Assembly: GCA_030159075.1 (NCBI GenBank)
Contig: BROG01000108.1
Location: forward strand, 1,279,501-1,343,500
Length of the DNA: 64,000 nt
Direction of reading: 5' to 3'
Source: Atrina japonica
Taxonomy: Eukaryota > Mollusca > Bivalvia > Pterioida > Pinnidae
Shown here piece by piece: positions 10,569-21,599 of this stretch; the stretch's first letter is position 1; each line of letters opens with the position of its first letter. The position numbers and the translations under genes are program-made. Below the pieces are notes generated by a model. That model was given only the letters and a program-made list of their open reading frames with translations, did no database searches and was not told the DNA's origin.

Positions 10569-11741
10569 TTAAACTGGGAAATAATGAGCTATATCGCCTC
10601 TCTCAATACTTCCGAGATCGGAAATGTCAAATTCAATCAGTCTTCGGTGAACATTGAAAATTCTAATTAAAATAATATTTAGCACTGATTGGTCGAAACG
10701 ATGACACCTACTACTCAACAAAAATTTCCATAAATCTCTGGAACAACTCCTAAGATAAGTTGGATATGGATGTGTCAGGCAATTTTCAACTAAAGCACAC
10801 CCTACCCACGGTCGCAATACTGCATTCATAGTAAATGCATTTTTCCACAGTAATATCCAACCACTTTCAAGTTCCGTGTAGCCGAACAAACACTCGGGCT
10901 CGTCCAGGAATGTAAATGTATCAGGTTTTGTCTGTTTATTAACTTTCCAGCGTGGGTTTCCTTGCAGTTGTATTCCCGTTTGTTTAGTCCTATTAAACAG
11001 ATCCTCCCATGCCTTTTTTATCCCCCTGAATCGAATTGAAACGTCAGCCCACATTACAAAATTATATTCCTGTAGAAGTTGATACAAAATTAATGGTTTC
11101 CAGGCATATGCTTGTACAATACCAACATGTGCTGGAAATTTGTCAAATTCAAAGTTTCTAACTTCGCACTGGCAGTACTTTTTTGTTATATTTTTCTGTT
11201 GTTCTGTTAATCCAATATCAAATAATATAACTCTGATGTCTGGATAAAGTTTACGCAAAGAGTCGTCAATGGATCGAAATAATGCTTGAGCTTCCAAATA
11301 ATGATTTGAAGATGCCGCAGTAACTATCACAGGAGTTGCTACAGGGGAAGTCTCAAAAGTATTTTTATCTAATCTGTCAATGTACTTACTCTTCTGTAAA
11401 CAAGGGACATCACGAGATACACTGTAACTTAAGACACGCAGTAAGTTGTTTTCCATATCTGAATAAAAATTTTGCCGATCACAATTTTGCGTCGAGTTCA
11501 CATTATACAATTGCGGCTTTTGAATTTTGATAAGATTCCTGAAATGCGAAGACCACTGCCTGACGGAAGCACGTGTATCGCGGTCACTTGTGTTACTGCT
11601 GATAAAGCATGCGCCGCCCCTCGTCCATTTGTCTGGCAAAGCTTTCATACTACTAGGCGTACGGTTGTAAAATATCAAATATACAGCTAGTAAAATACAT
11701 AACAACAGTATAAATTTCTTAACCTTTCTCCTGATATACAT
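10569..11741 (-). CDS. DUF1647 family glycosyltransferase-like type II membrane protein
   Basis: A single-exon frame of 390 residues. The start is the ATG at 11739-11741. The frame stays open upstream to about 11828 and beyond, but with no ATG there. From this start a short basic tail (MYIRRKVKK) precedes a membrane anchor at residues 10-25, the layout of a Golgi type II enzyme. Residues ~135-390 match my knowledge of DUF1647 (PF07801): TPVIVTAASS at 136, WADVSIRF at ~231, ECLFGYTELESGW at ~283 and CHRFDQSVLN at ~346. The family is common in nematodes and molluscs and has a nucleotide-sugar-transferase look, but its acceptor is unknown. Stop TAA at 10569-10571. The Kozak context is weak (T at -3). 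No frameshift was seen, so the copy is probably functional. A separate 5' untranslated exon cannot be excluded. Confidence 0.82.
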   Translation of the reverse strand: MYIRRKVKKFILLLCILLAVYLIFYNRTPSSMKALPDKWTRGGACFISSNTSDRDTRASVRQWSSHFRNLIKIQKPQLYNVNSTQNCDRQNFYSDMENNLLRVLSYSVSRDVPCLQKSKYIDRLDKNTFETSPVATPVIVTAASSNHYLEAQALFRSIDDSLRKLYPDIRVILFDIGLTEQQKNITKKYCQCEVRNFEFDKFPAHVGIVQAYAWKPLILYQLLQEYNFVMWADVSIRFRGIKKAWEDLFNRTKQTGIQLQGNPRWKVNKQTKPDTFTFLDEPECLFGYTELESGWILLWKNAFTMNAVLRPWVGCALVENCLTHPYPTYLRSCSRDLWKFLLSSRCHRFDQSVLNIILIRIFNVHRRLIEFDISDLGSIERGDIAHYFPV

Positions 11742-11941
11742 GTATGTGTTAAAATTTTCCCTTACGTCAATGTCTTGGCTGTGCAAACATCCTTTTCGAC
11801 AGCTGGTATGCACTTGCCTCCAGATCAAAACGGGATGATTAATTATACCAAGGGCAGATAACTAGGTTCATTGTATGCTTATCAACGTGGATGCTCTCTG
11901 ATATGTGGCGTTGACGAACGTAGATGCCTCTAGCTGGCTGG

Positions 11942-11942
<1 letters not shown>

Positions 11943-12002
<60 letters not shown>
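11943..12002. repeat. (TG)n microsatellite
   Basis: About 30 TG dinucleotides upstream of the DUF1647 gene. Confidence 0.98.
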
Positions 12003-12003
<1 letters not shown>

Positions 12004-12023
12004 TTCAAGGTATTAGGAATTCT

Positions 12024-12152
12024 TAAATATATCTAGGAAGTGTATAGTATAGGCGTACTAACTCTTATTTGTTATTGTACATCAAGTACAAGAAGTAAAA
12101 ATAGAAAAAATTGAAATAATGTTTTTGGGTGAATACAACTAATGTCCCATAA
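12024..12152. mobile_element. TTAA MITE, 3' half only
   Basis: Nearly the same sequence as 12420-12525, including TCTTATTTGTTATTGTACAT and AAAAATAGAAAAAATTGAAA. It ends in a degenerate terminus CTAATGTCCC and sits directly beside a fuller copy. Confidence 0.65.
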
Positions 12153-12156
12153 TTAA

Positions 12157-12224
12157 AGGGGTATTAGCTGTGTTTTATACAAAGAAAAACTTCCGCTTTT
12201 TACTACATAGATTGCTATACAAAA

Positions 12225-12301
<77 letters not shown>

Positions 12302-12528
12302 AAAAAATTGCTTCATAATTTGCAATTGATTATGAAAAACTCTGCTTTACTATTTGTATACGAATATCACACTGAACCTTACCTTATTTTCAAAATATAT
12401 ATATATATAGGAATATAAGATTTTTTACGCCTGTGAATAGCTCTTATTTGTTATTGTACATCAATTACAAGTAGTAAAAATAGAAAAAATTGAAATAAAT
12501 TTTAGGTTAAATACAGCTAATGCCCCTT
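12157..12528. mobile_element. TTAA-flanked MITE, copy 2, with internal (TA)n
   Basis: TTAA flanks at 12153-12156 and 12529-12532. Terminal inverted repeats: AGGGGTATTAGCTGTGTTTT on the left, and the reverse complement of the right end AAGGGGCATTAGCTGTATTT. A (TA)n tract fills about 12226-12299, so TA expansion happened inside the element. Confidence 0.75.
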
Positions 12529-13159
12529 TTAAATTCTTGATATTTTGCCATTCAAGCCTTTCTCCATGATTTTATTAACGGGTATTTCATGACATACCGA
12601 TAAATTGATTTTTTTTTAAACTTTGAAATAAAGTACAGCCCGTTTCCTCTTATTTTCTTTAATTCGTCAAACACAACCCCCATTAAAATGACACATATTA
12701 CGAATAAATTGTCAATCATTTTCTCTCAGTTTAAACAATCAAACACAATGAAACCACACTTATATTTGCTTCTGGACCGATCTTGATTTACAGTTTTGAT
12801 AAAAGTTCGTGGCAGTTTTTCATTTATATATATATATATATATTTTTGGTCCTTCATACACATTTAACATCACCTTGAAAAACACAATTTAAGATTTGCT
12901 TGATGAACTTTTTGTTTGTTTGTTTTTTGTTTTTGTTTTGTTTTTTGCTTTTATTTTTGTTTGTTTTTTTGTTTTTTTATATTTGTTTTTGTTTTGTTTT
13001 GTTTTGTTTCGTTTTTTGTTTTGTTTTGTGTTTTACAGAATGTTGAAAAAATATAACTATGCATGAATAATTAATTATGGTAATATTTAACAAACAAATA
13101 TGAATGTGAGTAAATTACGGTATGAATATATTAATAAGCCTATAAGTATGAATTACAAC

Positions 13160-13163
<4 letters not shown>
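12529..13163. repeat. T/G low-complexity tract (12908-13032); no gene
   Basis: TTTG/TTTTG repeats occupy about 12908-13032 and a short TA run sits near 12827-12843. Nothing coding seen in the rest. Confidence 0.7.

Positions 13164-13209
<46 letters not shown>
13164..13209. repeat. (GA)n microsatellite
   Basis: About 23 GA units. Confidence 0.98.
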
Positions 13210-13210
<1 letters not shown>

Positions 13211-13552
13211 AACCTAAGGTGAACCTCTTCTTTGCAATAGTTAATGCACGACGATGTCGCTAATGATCACGAAATGCACACGTATGTACAACATAAACAT
13301 TTTACAGCAATTCAATTCTGACATTTACGATTAAAATAGAGGATTTGACATAACCTAACAAGTATTATGCTGTTGTATGTGGGTGTCGTAAATCCTAGGT
13401 TTTAACATTTTACATGTATTTGAAATGTACAATGAATACCCGTGGTCGCATACTGAGGGTATATTATACAGATGACTGGATCTATTATCACTATAATGTA
13501 ATATTATATGCTCGTCTTGATAAACAGTATAAATACATATATAGGTTGCCTT

Positions 13553-13737
13553 GGATTGTTTGTTTGTTTGTTTATTGTTGTTTAACGTCCCACTCAAGAA
13601 TATTTCACTCATTTGGAGATGTCACCAAATGCCGCTGAAGGGCTTCAAATTTGGGCCTATGCTCGGCACTTACCGCCACTGAACAGTGAGGGTTCTTTAA
13701 CGTGCCGACACCTACTGTGACACAGAACCACGGTTTT
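13553..13737 (-). mobile_element. SINE family A, 5'-truncated
   Basis: The tail and body are present (TGAGTGGGACGTTAAACAAC; TTAAAGAACCCTCACTG; CTGTGTCACAGTAGGTGT) but the tRNA-like head is missing. This is typical of incomplete LINE-driven reverse transcription. Confidence 0.85.
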
Positions 13738-13803
13738 GGATACATATACATGACGTAACAATTTAAATAACCATTAAAAAGTGTTTTGCACTAGTCTAGT
13801 GCT

Positions 13804-14340
13804 TTGACTATGACAATTTCCATACATAATGTCAATGCGATATATCCCAACAAACTAGAAATTAAAGACACGAGAGAATCAAGCACACATGGGAAATTAT
13901 CAACCAGGCTATACGACAAACGCAATGATTTCAACTTTCCAATCGTAAATTTTCCACATCTAAATAGAAATATCCCTCAAGTACCTGCATTTTTTATATC
14001 TAGGAAATGATCCGATATGCCAGGGCGTGTTCAACGTATGAAGCTTACTCCTTCATGGCACCTGATCCCACCTGTAGATTCCCAGAGGTCCGTGTTTGTC
14101 CAATATTTACCAGAATTGTATATGTATCCTGGACATCCTGAAAAACTTTGGTATCTGAGATCTTACTGAGACTACTTACTGACAAATTATTGTCACAGGA
14201 ATATCGGTAATCGCGTTTGATGTCAACGTTTTGCAAATTTTACGGTCGGTATTTTACCTGATGTTTGCGATTAATCTGTTTCACTTAATGAAATGTTGAG
14301 TTACCTGTTCGATAGAGGTTGTTGAGTCGTCTGTGACGAG
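13804..14340 (+). mobile_element. Penelope-like element reverse-transcriptase fragment with nested module
   Basis: 13804-14010 translates to a C-terminal PLE reverse-transcriptase segment: YPNKLEIKD, then LYDKRNDFNFPIVNFP. The next conserved block MIRYARACSTYE begins at ~14006 but is cut at ~14042 by a ~127 bp copy of the element's own 3' module. The coding sequence resumes near 14172 (CTGACAAATTATTGTCACAG) and runs through GTCAACGTTTTGCAAATTTT to ~14340. The palm motifs are absent. It is decayed by indels. Family assignment is from memory of PLE proteins. Confidence 0.65.
14042..14168 (+). mobile_element. PLE 3' module inserted in the PLE RT relic
   Basis: Contains GGCACCTGATCCCACCT, CCAGAGGTCCGTGTTTGTCC and CTGGACATCCTGAAAAACTT. 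Compared with the uninterrupted arrangement on the minus strand at 49345-49566, it lies inside coding sequence rather than after it. Confidence 0.7.
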
Positions 14341-14349
14341 GATCTGTGC

Positions 14350-14470
14350 ATCACTGATGCTTACTCTCCCATGGCATCTGATCCCACCTCTGGATTTCCC
14401 GAGATCCGTGTTTGTCCAGTATTTATTTTGTGTCTGTATCCTCAAGATTTATACTTTGGTATTTGATGTT
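14350..14470 (+). mobile_element. PLE 3' module in its normal position
   Basis: Begins ATGCTTACTCTCCCATGGCA and includes GATCCGTGTTTGTCCAG. It follows the end of the RT relic as at 49205-49345. Confidence 0.7.
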
Positions 14471-14635
14471 TATATATTCAATACGTTCTCAATTTTTGAT
14501 TGACAGGGTTTTAGATTAAATCTGTTATTGGGCAACATTTCCTTGATTTGATAAATTGGAAATTCTCTTGACAGATTAAGATGAAACCCACGATGCCTTA
14601 ACAGTCGCCGTTACCATGTTAGTGTAATGTAATAA

Positions 14636-15052
14636 ACTTAATAGCAAACGTGACGATTTCAATCTCCATATCACGAACTTCCCGTTTCTGAGTAGTAATG
14701 TCCCGTCTTCTCCTGCCTATGGCGTTTTCATTTCTCAATTTGTACGTTGTTCCATCGCATGCTCCTTTTATGAATGTTTTACTTTGAGAGCCAAACGACT
14801 CGCCAATAACCTACTCATACAGGGATACGTTTTTGAACGCATCCTCATTAAGGAAGTTTTATGATCGATATGGGAATCTTGTTAAACAGTATGAGGTCGC
14901 CCTCTCACGAATTTTAGATAGTATTCTGGAACACGACCATATACAGTGACTTCCTTTCGTCTATCAGATCTGGAGCTAACTGCAGCTGGTGACCGTTTCA
15001 TTGAGTTTGACTTTATCACCGAATATAACCTTTTTACCGAACTGAAGAGGTT
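14636..15052 (+). mobile_element. PLE reverse-transcriptase C-terminal fragment and 3' flank
   Basis: Broken frames read KRDDFNLHITNFPFLSSN, SSPAYGVFIS, CFTLRAKRLANNLL and, after frameshifts, a HDHIQ-like end near 14950. The following GACTTCCTTTCGTCTATCAGA and ACCGAACTGAAGAGGTTTCC blocks are shared with 34024-34260 and 44768-44850, so they form the 3' untranslated part of this subfamily. Confidence 0.65.
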
Positions 15053-15057
15053 TCCCT

Positions 15058-15180
15058 GAAGCAGGCCTGGCTCAGTTGGTATCGCGCTTGATTCTTGATC
15101 GTGAGTTCGAGTCCAGTTGGTTTCCTGCCTTTCGGATGAAACAGTGAAAACCGAGATCCCGTGACCGATCCCTTCCTCAG
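15058..15180 (+). mobile_element. SINE family A head with a different 3' end
   Basis: The tRNA-like head has A box TGGCTCAGTTGG and B box GAGTTCGAGTCC, then CCTTTCGGATGAAACAGTGA and a short body. The usual tail is absent. CA-rich sequence follows at 15200-15250. Confidence 0.75.
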
Positions 15181-15343
15181 GACTAAAAGATTAAAATAAC
15201 ATGAATAACACATACATACACACTCACACGCAAACACACACTCACACATACAACCGGAAAATTTGAATTCATTTTTAATTTGTCCGTGTCGTTAGTCATT
15301 TTAGTTCTTTATACAATTTGTTTTTTGAATTGTATCTATTTTA

Positions 15344-15816
15344 TGGGGCGCTGTTTTAGTATTTCTTCACTATTTTCTGATATCAAAAATTCATTTTTTG
15401 ATATCAAATAATCGAATTTTTTATATCAGAAACCATTTTTGGATATCAAAAAAGCATTTTCTGATGTCAAAAGATCGAATTTCTGATATCAAAAAATCAA
15501 CACGAAAATCAGAAGTTTAATTTTTGATATCAGAAATTTATTTTCTGATATCAAAAATTATGTAGTATTTTCTGATATCAGAAATTCGATTTTTATATCA
15601 AATAATATTAAATACTACATATTTTTTACATCAGAAAATGATTTTCTGATATAAAAAAATCGAGTTTCCTGATATCAAAATTGGAATTTCTGATATCAAA
15701 AATTCTATTTTTTATATCAAAAAATGAATTTATGATATCAGAAATTCAATTTTTTATATAAAAAAAATGAATATTTGATATAAGAAAATAGTGAATAAAT
15801 ATTAAAACGGCGCCCA
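15344..15816. mobile_element. Foldback MITE built of TGATATCA palindromes
   Basis: The ends are inverted: TGGGGCGCTGTTTTAGTATT on the left, and the reverse complement of the right end TGGGCGCCGTTTTAATATTT. Similarity continues for ~42 bp, and both sides are flanked by TA (15342-15343, 15817-15818). The interior is almost wholly variants of the self-complementary unit TTTTTGATATCAAAAA in about 20 copies. There is no coding capacity. Confidence 0.82.
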
Positions 15817-16183
15817 TACCATTTACTAATACCCTAGACCCCAGGATATATAGTGTTGTTGGTTTTAGTGCTTTGTATATATATCAATCATCTAATTCTT
15901 AATTTCAAAAAAGCTTTTAAGTGTTTCCTTCATGGCAACTAGCATTATGAATTACATTGTGTCATTCATTTATAATTTCTTGTTATCACTTAACAGTTCA
16001 TTGATAAAAATCTGAAATGACCTTTTACATATTATAGCCTGATATATAATTTATTACGCCAGAAGGTAAATTTAATGTTTGTCCAATTTTAGGATTATAC
16101 ACAGGGGAAAGTAAATTGATCATCAGATGTGATTAACCCTAAGGATATAGTGTGTGCGCGCTTCTATTCGCTAGTTATATCAT
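15817..16183. other. No gene recognised
   Basis: AT-rich sequence without recognised motifs. Confidence 0.45.
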
Positions 16184-16255
16184 ATTACCAGGTGTGTTAA
16201 CAAAAAGTGAGAATTTTTCGTAAAACCCCTGGTAAATAAAAAGTGAAGAATATGG

Positions 16256-16258
<3 letters not shown>
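16184..16258. repeat. Hairpin repeat, second copy (see 8352-8432)
   Basis: In reverse orientation it shares CACTTTTTATTTACCAGG and GGGTTTTACGAAAAA with the copy at 8352-8432. It has its own inverted TTACCAGG/CCTGGTAA ends. Confidence 0.55.

Positions 16259-16346
<88 letters not shown>
16254..16346. repeat. (TA)n microsatellite
   Basis: About 46 TA units with one TTTATA interruption, next to the hairpin repeat. Confidence 0.95.
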
Positions 16347-16350
<4 letters not shown>

Positions 16351-16364
16351 GGCTATCACAATGG

Positions 16365-16520
16365 TTGTCGCATGCTAGCAGGGGACGCTGACTCCTTTCA
16401 GACACCTGATACCATCCCGGTCCGCAATGTTGAGACCGTTTTTATATCCAAATAGTCGTATTCTAACGGACTTGGAGTTTCGGATATCCATGGGTACTTC
16501 TTCAGTTTTACATATTTCTC
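16365..16520 (+). mobile_element. PLE 3' terminal tail
   Basis: Has GACGCTGACTCCTTTC, TTGAGACCGTTTTTATATC and GTCGTATTCTAACGGACTTG then CATGGGTACTTCTTCA. The same blocks follow the RT at 44880-45020, which ties them to the PLE 3' end. Confidence 0.6.
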
Positions 16521-16678
16521 ATAAATGTATTACATACATTATTGAGAACATATCAAAGCACACACTGACGAATCACAGATACACGGGTGGATATTTTTTA
16601 GACATATGTATAAATGCCAATAGAGTATAATATCTTGTCCTGGAGAACATAATCCTCTCTTTGATTATTTCTAAAAAA

Positions 16679-16924
16679 TTATATTTTTCTTAAAACAATT
16701 CTTTGCATTAAATAGTTCTTTAATTCATAAAGATTTAGTCTCTTACACACATTTTTGCCAATAGATCTATATGTGTGTCTAGCAGCCTTAAAAATTAAAT
16801 AAGTACAGTGAAACATGTAATGAAATTCATCAATAACGTCATTCAAATTGCATAACGTATATTTTCTATTACATGTATTACGATCAATATTTTGCCGTTG
16901 ACCAACATTGATTGGTTGTTTCAT
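16679..16924 (-). mobile_element. LINE 3'-end fragment, opposite strand
   Basis: The minus-strand frame contains TLCNLNDVIDEFHYMFHC, the zinc-knuckle-like C-terminal region of mollusc non-LTR retrotransposons. Compare CTLNDIEDEFHFILVC in the neighbouring plus-strand LINE. It is about 80 residues, truncated on its 5' side. The sequence differs too much from the neighbour to be a recent copy. Confidence 0.65.
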
Positions 16925-16939
16925 ATTTCCGGTCCTAAA

Positions 16940-18935
16940 TTTACATAGTTAAATTATAATAATAATTATATATTTCAAAATGGATGTTTTCCAGATACTT
17001 GGTCAAAAGGTATTATTATTATTCCTTTACATAAAAAATGTGAGAAAAACAACTCAAATAATTATCGGGATATTACACTTGTTAGTTGTCTGTTGAAACC
17101 TTTTACGTGAATTTTTAGAATGGTCAGACAAATAAAATATTATTTCTGTCGCACAGTTTGGTTTTAAACCAAGATTTAGCACTGTAGATGCAGTGTTTGC
17201 ATTACATAGTATTATTGATAAAACTTTAGCGCAAAAAAAAAGAAATTGTATTGCATTGCAAAGCTTTTGATAGTGTAAATAGGAACAAGTTATTCATTTA
17301 ACTGGTCAGATCGGGGGTTAGTGGTAAGATGTTAACTCTTTTGAAATCGTTATATAACAATATAAGCTGTTGTTTAAAATACAAGTCAGAATTTTCAACT
17401 ACCTTCAATATGTCAAAGGGTCTATTGCAGGGGGAAGGATTATCTCCCTTTCTCTTCTTATTATATATCAACGATTTCGAAAATAATTTTATTGTACAAC
17501 AGCTGTGAATCTATTGAACTAAGAGATATTTCATTATTTTTATTGATGTACGCAGACGACACTGTCTTATTTTCAGAATCAGTCGATGGTCTGCAAGAAA
17601 TGTTGAATACGTTACAAAATTATTGTGAAGATTGGGACATTACTGTAAATGTACAAAAAACTAAAATTGTGGTTTTTCGGAATGGTGGAAGATTGAACCA
17701 AAATTGTTTTTGGTATTACAATAAAGAAGCTATTGAGGTCGTAAACAGTTTTTCATATCTTGGTTTAACGTTGTTATATAATGGTAAATTTACAAGGACA
17801 CAGAGTGTCTTAGCCCTACAGGGTCGCAAATGTATGTTTAAAATTTTGATTATTTGTAATTCTAACTATCTCAATATAGAAACAAAATTATATGTTACAC
17901 GTATGTTAACAGTGTTCTTAATTACGGAAGTGAAGTATGGGGTTTTGTCAATGGTAAAGATATAGAACGTGTGCATACAGATTTTTGTAAACGTATTCTA
18001 AAGGTGAAAAGAAATGTACCAAATTATATGTTATATTCAGAATTCGATAGATATCCATTGTGTATATCTCGAAAAATTTCTATTCTGAAATACTGGACAA
18101 AACTTTTAGATACCGAAAATTGTATTCTTAGATCTATTTATGATTATATATATAACCAATTAAATACTGGTGTTAATTGGTTGTGTCATGTAAAAAATAT
18201 GTTGTTTAGTATAGGTTTGGGTTATGTATGGTTACAACAATTTGTTCCAAATCGTAAAGATTTTATACATATTTGTAAAAATAGATTAAATGATATTTTT
18301 ATTCAAGACATGCAAATTATTTTCAAGAATCTTCAAAATGTTGTCTATACCGATACTTACCTGATACAACCATGTTACAATAATACTTGAGGAAGTCATT
18401 ACTCGACTCTCATATTTATATTTTAGAAAAATTTAGAATGTCCGCACATAATCTTTTGATTGAAGAGGGCCGATATAGAGTAAATTTACTCCGTGAATAC
18501 ACATTATGCCGTTTTTGTACTCTTAACGATATTGAAGACGAGTTTCATTTTATTTTAGTGTGTCCTCTATATCGTAATTTACGTATTATGTATATAAAAA
18601 GGTATTATTATGTAAATCTGCCAACGTTTAAATTGGTTCAATTACTATCAGCTAAGAACAAAAAGATGTTTAGCAATTTGGCTAAGTACCTCATTAATGC
18701 AATGAAGATTAGATTTGCACAATGAAAAGTTTGTATTTTCTCTTATATCTGTCTTTTCTCCAATGCTTACCTCAAAATACTTTCACTCACTCGATCATTA
18801 TATTCATTATGTATGTAATGTATTTTTTTATATTGATTTATATATATATATATTATTTGTATACTGGGGCATGTATATTGTATGCTGATTGACCAGACGG
18901 TCAAAGGCTAAATAAACTATAAACATAAAAAAAAA
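16940..18935 (+). mobile_element. 5'-truncated non-LTR retrotransposon (LINE), decayed
   Basis: Recognisable pieces in order: FPDTWSKGIIIPLHKK (~16990), FGFKPRFSTVDAVFALHS (~17157), QGEGLSPFLFLLYINDFE (~17428), the catalytic box YADD in MYADDTVLFSESVDG (~17545), SFSYLGLTL (~17750), and the Cys/His C-terminus with CRFCTLNDIEDEFHFILVC (~18508). Several frameshifts and stops split the frame at 17480-17492, 17965 and 18390. The 3' end has AATAAA at 18911-18916 and an A run at 18927-18935. The endonuclease and ORF1 are missing. It resembles jockey/CR1-like LINEs; the clade is uncertain. Confidence 0.85.
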
Positions 18936-19176
18936 TCCTTTGTTTTGTGGGTCAATTTACAAGGTAACATATTCAAATCTAATTTCATATTTTAATTTAA
19001 TAATTATATAATATAGTGCTTTTGGAGAATCGAAAACATTGCTATTTCAGTTTTTGACAATGTATACATTTTCTTTATATATACATTTAGTGATTTGATT
19101 ATCAGTCTATTAATTCTTTATTAATTATCTAATAATGATCTGGGTTTTTTTTTTGCCCATTACAGAAAATATATCA

Positions 19177-19549
19177 GGGCCCGAAGTCACCATATTTACT
19201 CAGTACTCAAGCTCAACTATCGTTTCATGATTTTAAAGTAAAACACGCAAAAATTAATTCTGTAACTGGACATATTTATGTATTGACAACAATGATCAAA
19301 ATCATTGCTCATTTGAAGAAAACTTCAGAAATATTAAAAAATAGTTTGAGTACGTACTCAAATTTTGAGTACCGTACTCAACGTATTTATTCATTTTTAC
19401 ATGAAAATCATAAGTGTGACGCAAAAATTTATATGTGAATGATGAAAAATAATAATATGTTACCTAATTACTCAAACCCATAAATACAGTCAAAATACCG
19501 AAATAAAAGTTGAGCTTGAGTATTGAGTAAATTTGGTGACTTCGGGCCC
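19177..19549. mobile_element. GGGCCCGAAGTCACC foldback MITE, best copy
   Basis: Terminal inverted repeats of ~43 bp start GGGCCCGAAGTCACC and continue through TTTACTC and GTACTCAAGCTCAAC with few mismatches. The interior is AT-rich and non-coding. Relatives lie at 8921-9280 and 55222-55790. Confidence 0.8.
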
Positions 19550-19552
19550 AGT

Positions 19553-20510
19553 GCATTTAATTTTTATTACTGAGTGAGCTAAACACAGTACATTCAGCAG
19601 TTACCTCTCCTTTATATTCGATTACGTCATAGCTTGAGAACAATATTTACAATGTCTCCGTATTTGAAAAATGACATATTTACGATTTCATATCGACACG
19701 GATTGACATATAAAGAGTTTAACTTTTAAGACATAAACTATTTTTACCGACTGTGCCCCTTTTCATTCTTAATATAAGCTTCAACGACAATACATTTTTG
19801 GTATTCTGCCGGTTTTACAACAAGTTATAATATATGAATATTGACTGGGTCTGAGGGCAACATCAATTTTGTTGTCACCCCAGGTCTTGGCTATTGCCCG
19901 ACGCGAAGCATAGATATCTATATCATAAGCTTCACCCTAGATAAGCCGCACTTTGTGATAAGGCGCAAAAGTTAAGTCTAAATCGGTTTATGATTAATGT
20001 ATGTTTATAGACAACCTTTGTAGACAAATGGACAAATGTCGAATTATAATTTTTCTTTTTGTTATACATTTGTATATTGAGATTTATGCAATTATGTTCA
20101 ATTCACCGAGTAGTAAGCAACTTAGACATGCGTGAAAATGACATTTTTACCCTTAACACAACAGTCGGTGTAAGAACATATCTTGAAGGAATAAATTAAT
20201 AGATTATAAAATAAACAATCGTCATTTTTATTGATAACTTAATTTATTGATAAATACCAGATAATGTTTTAGGTTATTTTTAAAACAAATCCTTACAGGC
20301 ACATCGAAGTTCAATTTTTGTTAACTAACAACTTGATTTTTTAAAAGTTCTATTCATAAAATTTAATTAGAATATAAAAAGAAACAATCAAAATTTCTTC
20401 AATAGCACTGTTCACAGTAGACAATTCTAGCCTTTCTAACCTAAATATTTAAATGGAATGCTCCAATCTATTGATTAGACCAGTCTATTATGGTCTGTAG
20501 GGTTGAAAGG
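19553..20510. other. No gene recognised
   Basis: About 1 kb of AT-rich sequence without coding motifs or recognised repeats. Confidence 0.45.
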
Positions 20511-20511
20511 G

Positions 20512-21005
20512 GTATCTAATTTGTCGTATTCTAATGGACTTAGAGTTTCGATTATCTATTGGCACTTCTTCATTTTACTTGTATCTAGGATAAAGGTTTC
20601 AGCTTTTGTTTGATAAATATTGAAGGTTTAAATATGGAATTATTTTCTTAAACACAATTTTGCTTCTACAGAAGATCTGCGACGACAAATGATTTGGTTT
20701 TTAAGTCTCATCCGAGTCGCATGATTTCCATTTCGCATGCGAATTTATGGAATTGATTACCTCTATTCAAAGTACAAGTCTGACATTATGAGACTGATTA
20801 TAGCTGAAACACCTACAAATCTATTACCATGGTTTTTAAATTATATTTTACTTGTATATAAATCGAAAGGAAGAGTACTTCTAATAATTATTCAAAGAAT
20901 TGAGCGAAAATGAACAAATAATGTCGGAGCGGGAAAGTTTATTCTTCAGGGGAAATTTGATACCACAAATGGATTTTCCAGAGGTCCGTGTTTCCAATAT
21001 CCACC
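20512..21005 (+). mobile_element. PLE tail (20512-20580) and partial 3' module (20955-21005)
   Basis: 20520 onward has GTCGTATTCTAATGGACTTA and TTGGCACTTCTTCATTTT as in the PLE tails at 16465 and 44970. Near 20970, TTTTCCAGAGGTCCGTGTTT is the core of the PLE module. The stretch between them is unassigned. Confidence 0.5.
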
Positions 21006-21599
21006 AGCTTGTAAATTTAAATAATGTTATGGACTTCCGTATTTTTATAATAAGACGTTGTCAAAAAATCAAAATGCATATACTGTACGTGTACTTTTTT
21101 TAGCGATATTCTAATATTAGCGCCTTTCGCGATAAAGTAATTGCTTTAATTTAAATTTCTCCATCCTATCATTCTGCATACATATTAAAACTAATAGTAT
21201 TTATACTACAAATAATATCTATTATGTGCATAGTCGTAATAGCGCGAATTCAAGATTGCGCTAATAAGTCTACACTACTTTAGAGTGCTAAAATATGAGT
21301 GCGCTAATTTAAATACACATACAGTAGTAATTTCTTATGAAAATACGCCTCCAGTCCTACCTGGATATACTAAAATAAAAGAGGTATTATTTTTTTCCTT
21401 TCAAATAAACTGGGGTTTTCAAAATACCCGAAATATAATGGCAATAAAATGATTCGACCGAGGAATCAAATTATTTCAAATCAAATGAGAGTTCAAGGTA
21501 ACGTTAACGGTATTACTGGGTACGATTGTAATTTTATCTCCAAGAACAGTATCTTTATAGGGCAGGTGATTGCATTTACAACTAAATGGCTAGGATGAT
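21006..21599. other. No gene recognised
   Basis: AT-rich. Nothing supported. Confidence 0.45.

Noticed and set aside
11742..11828. Upstream extension of the DUF1647 frame by 29 residues
   Set aside because: It would have to start at TTG; the first ATG in the frame is at 11741 and gives a proper type II anchor.
16679..18935. Twin-primed inversion of a single LINE
   Set aside because: The inverted piece encodes the C-terminal region already present in the plus part, and the two differ in sequence.
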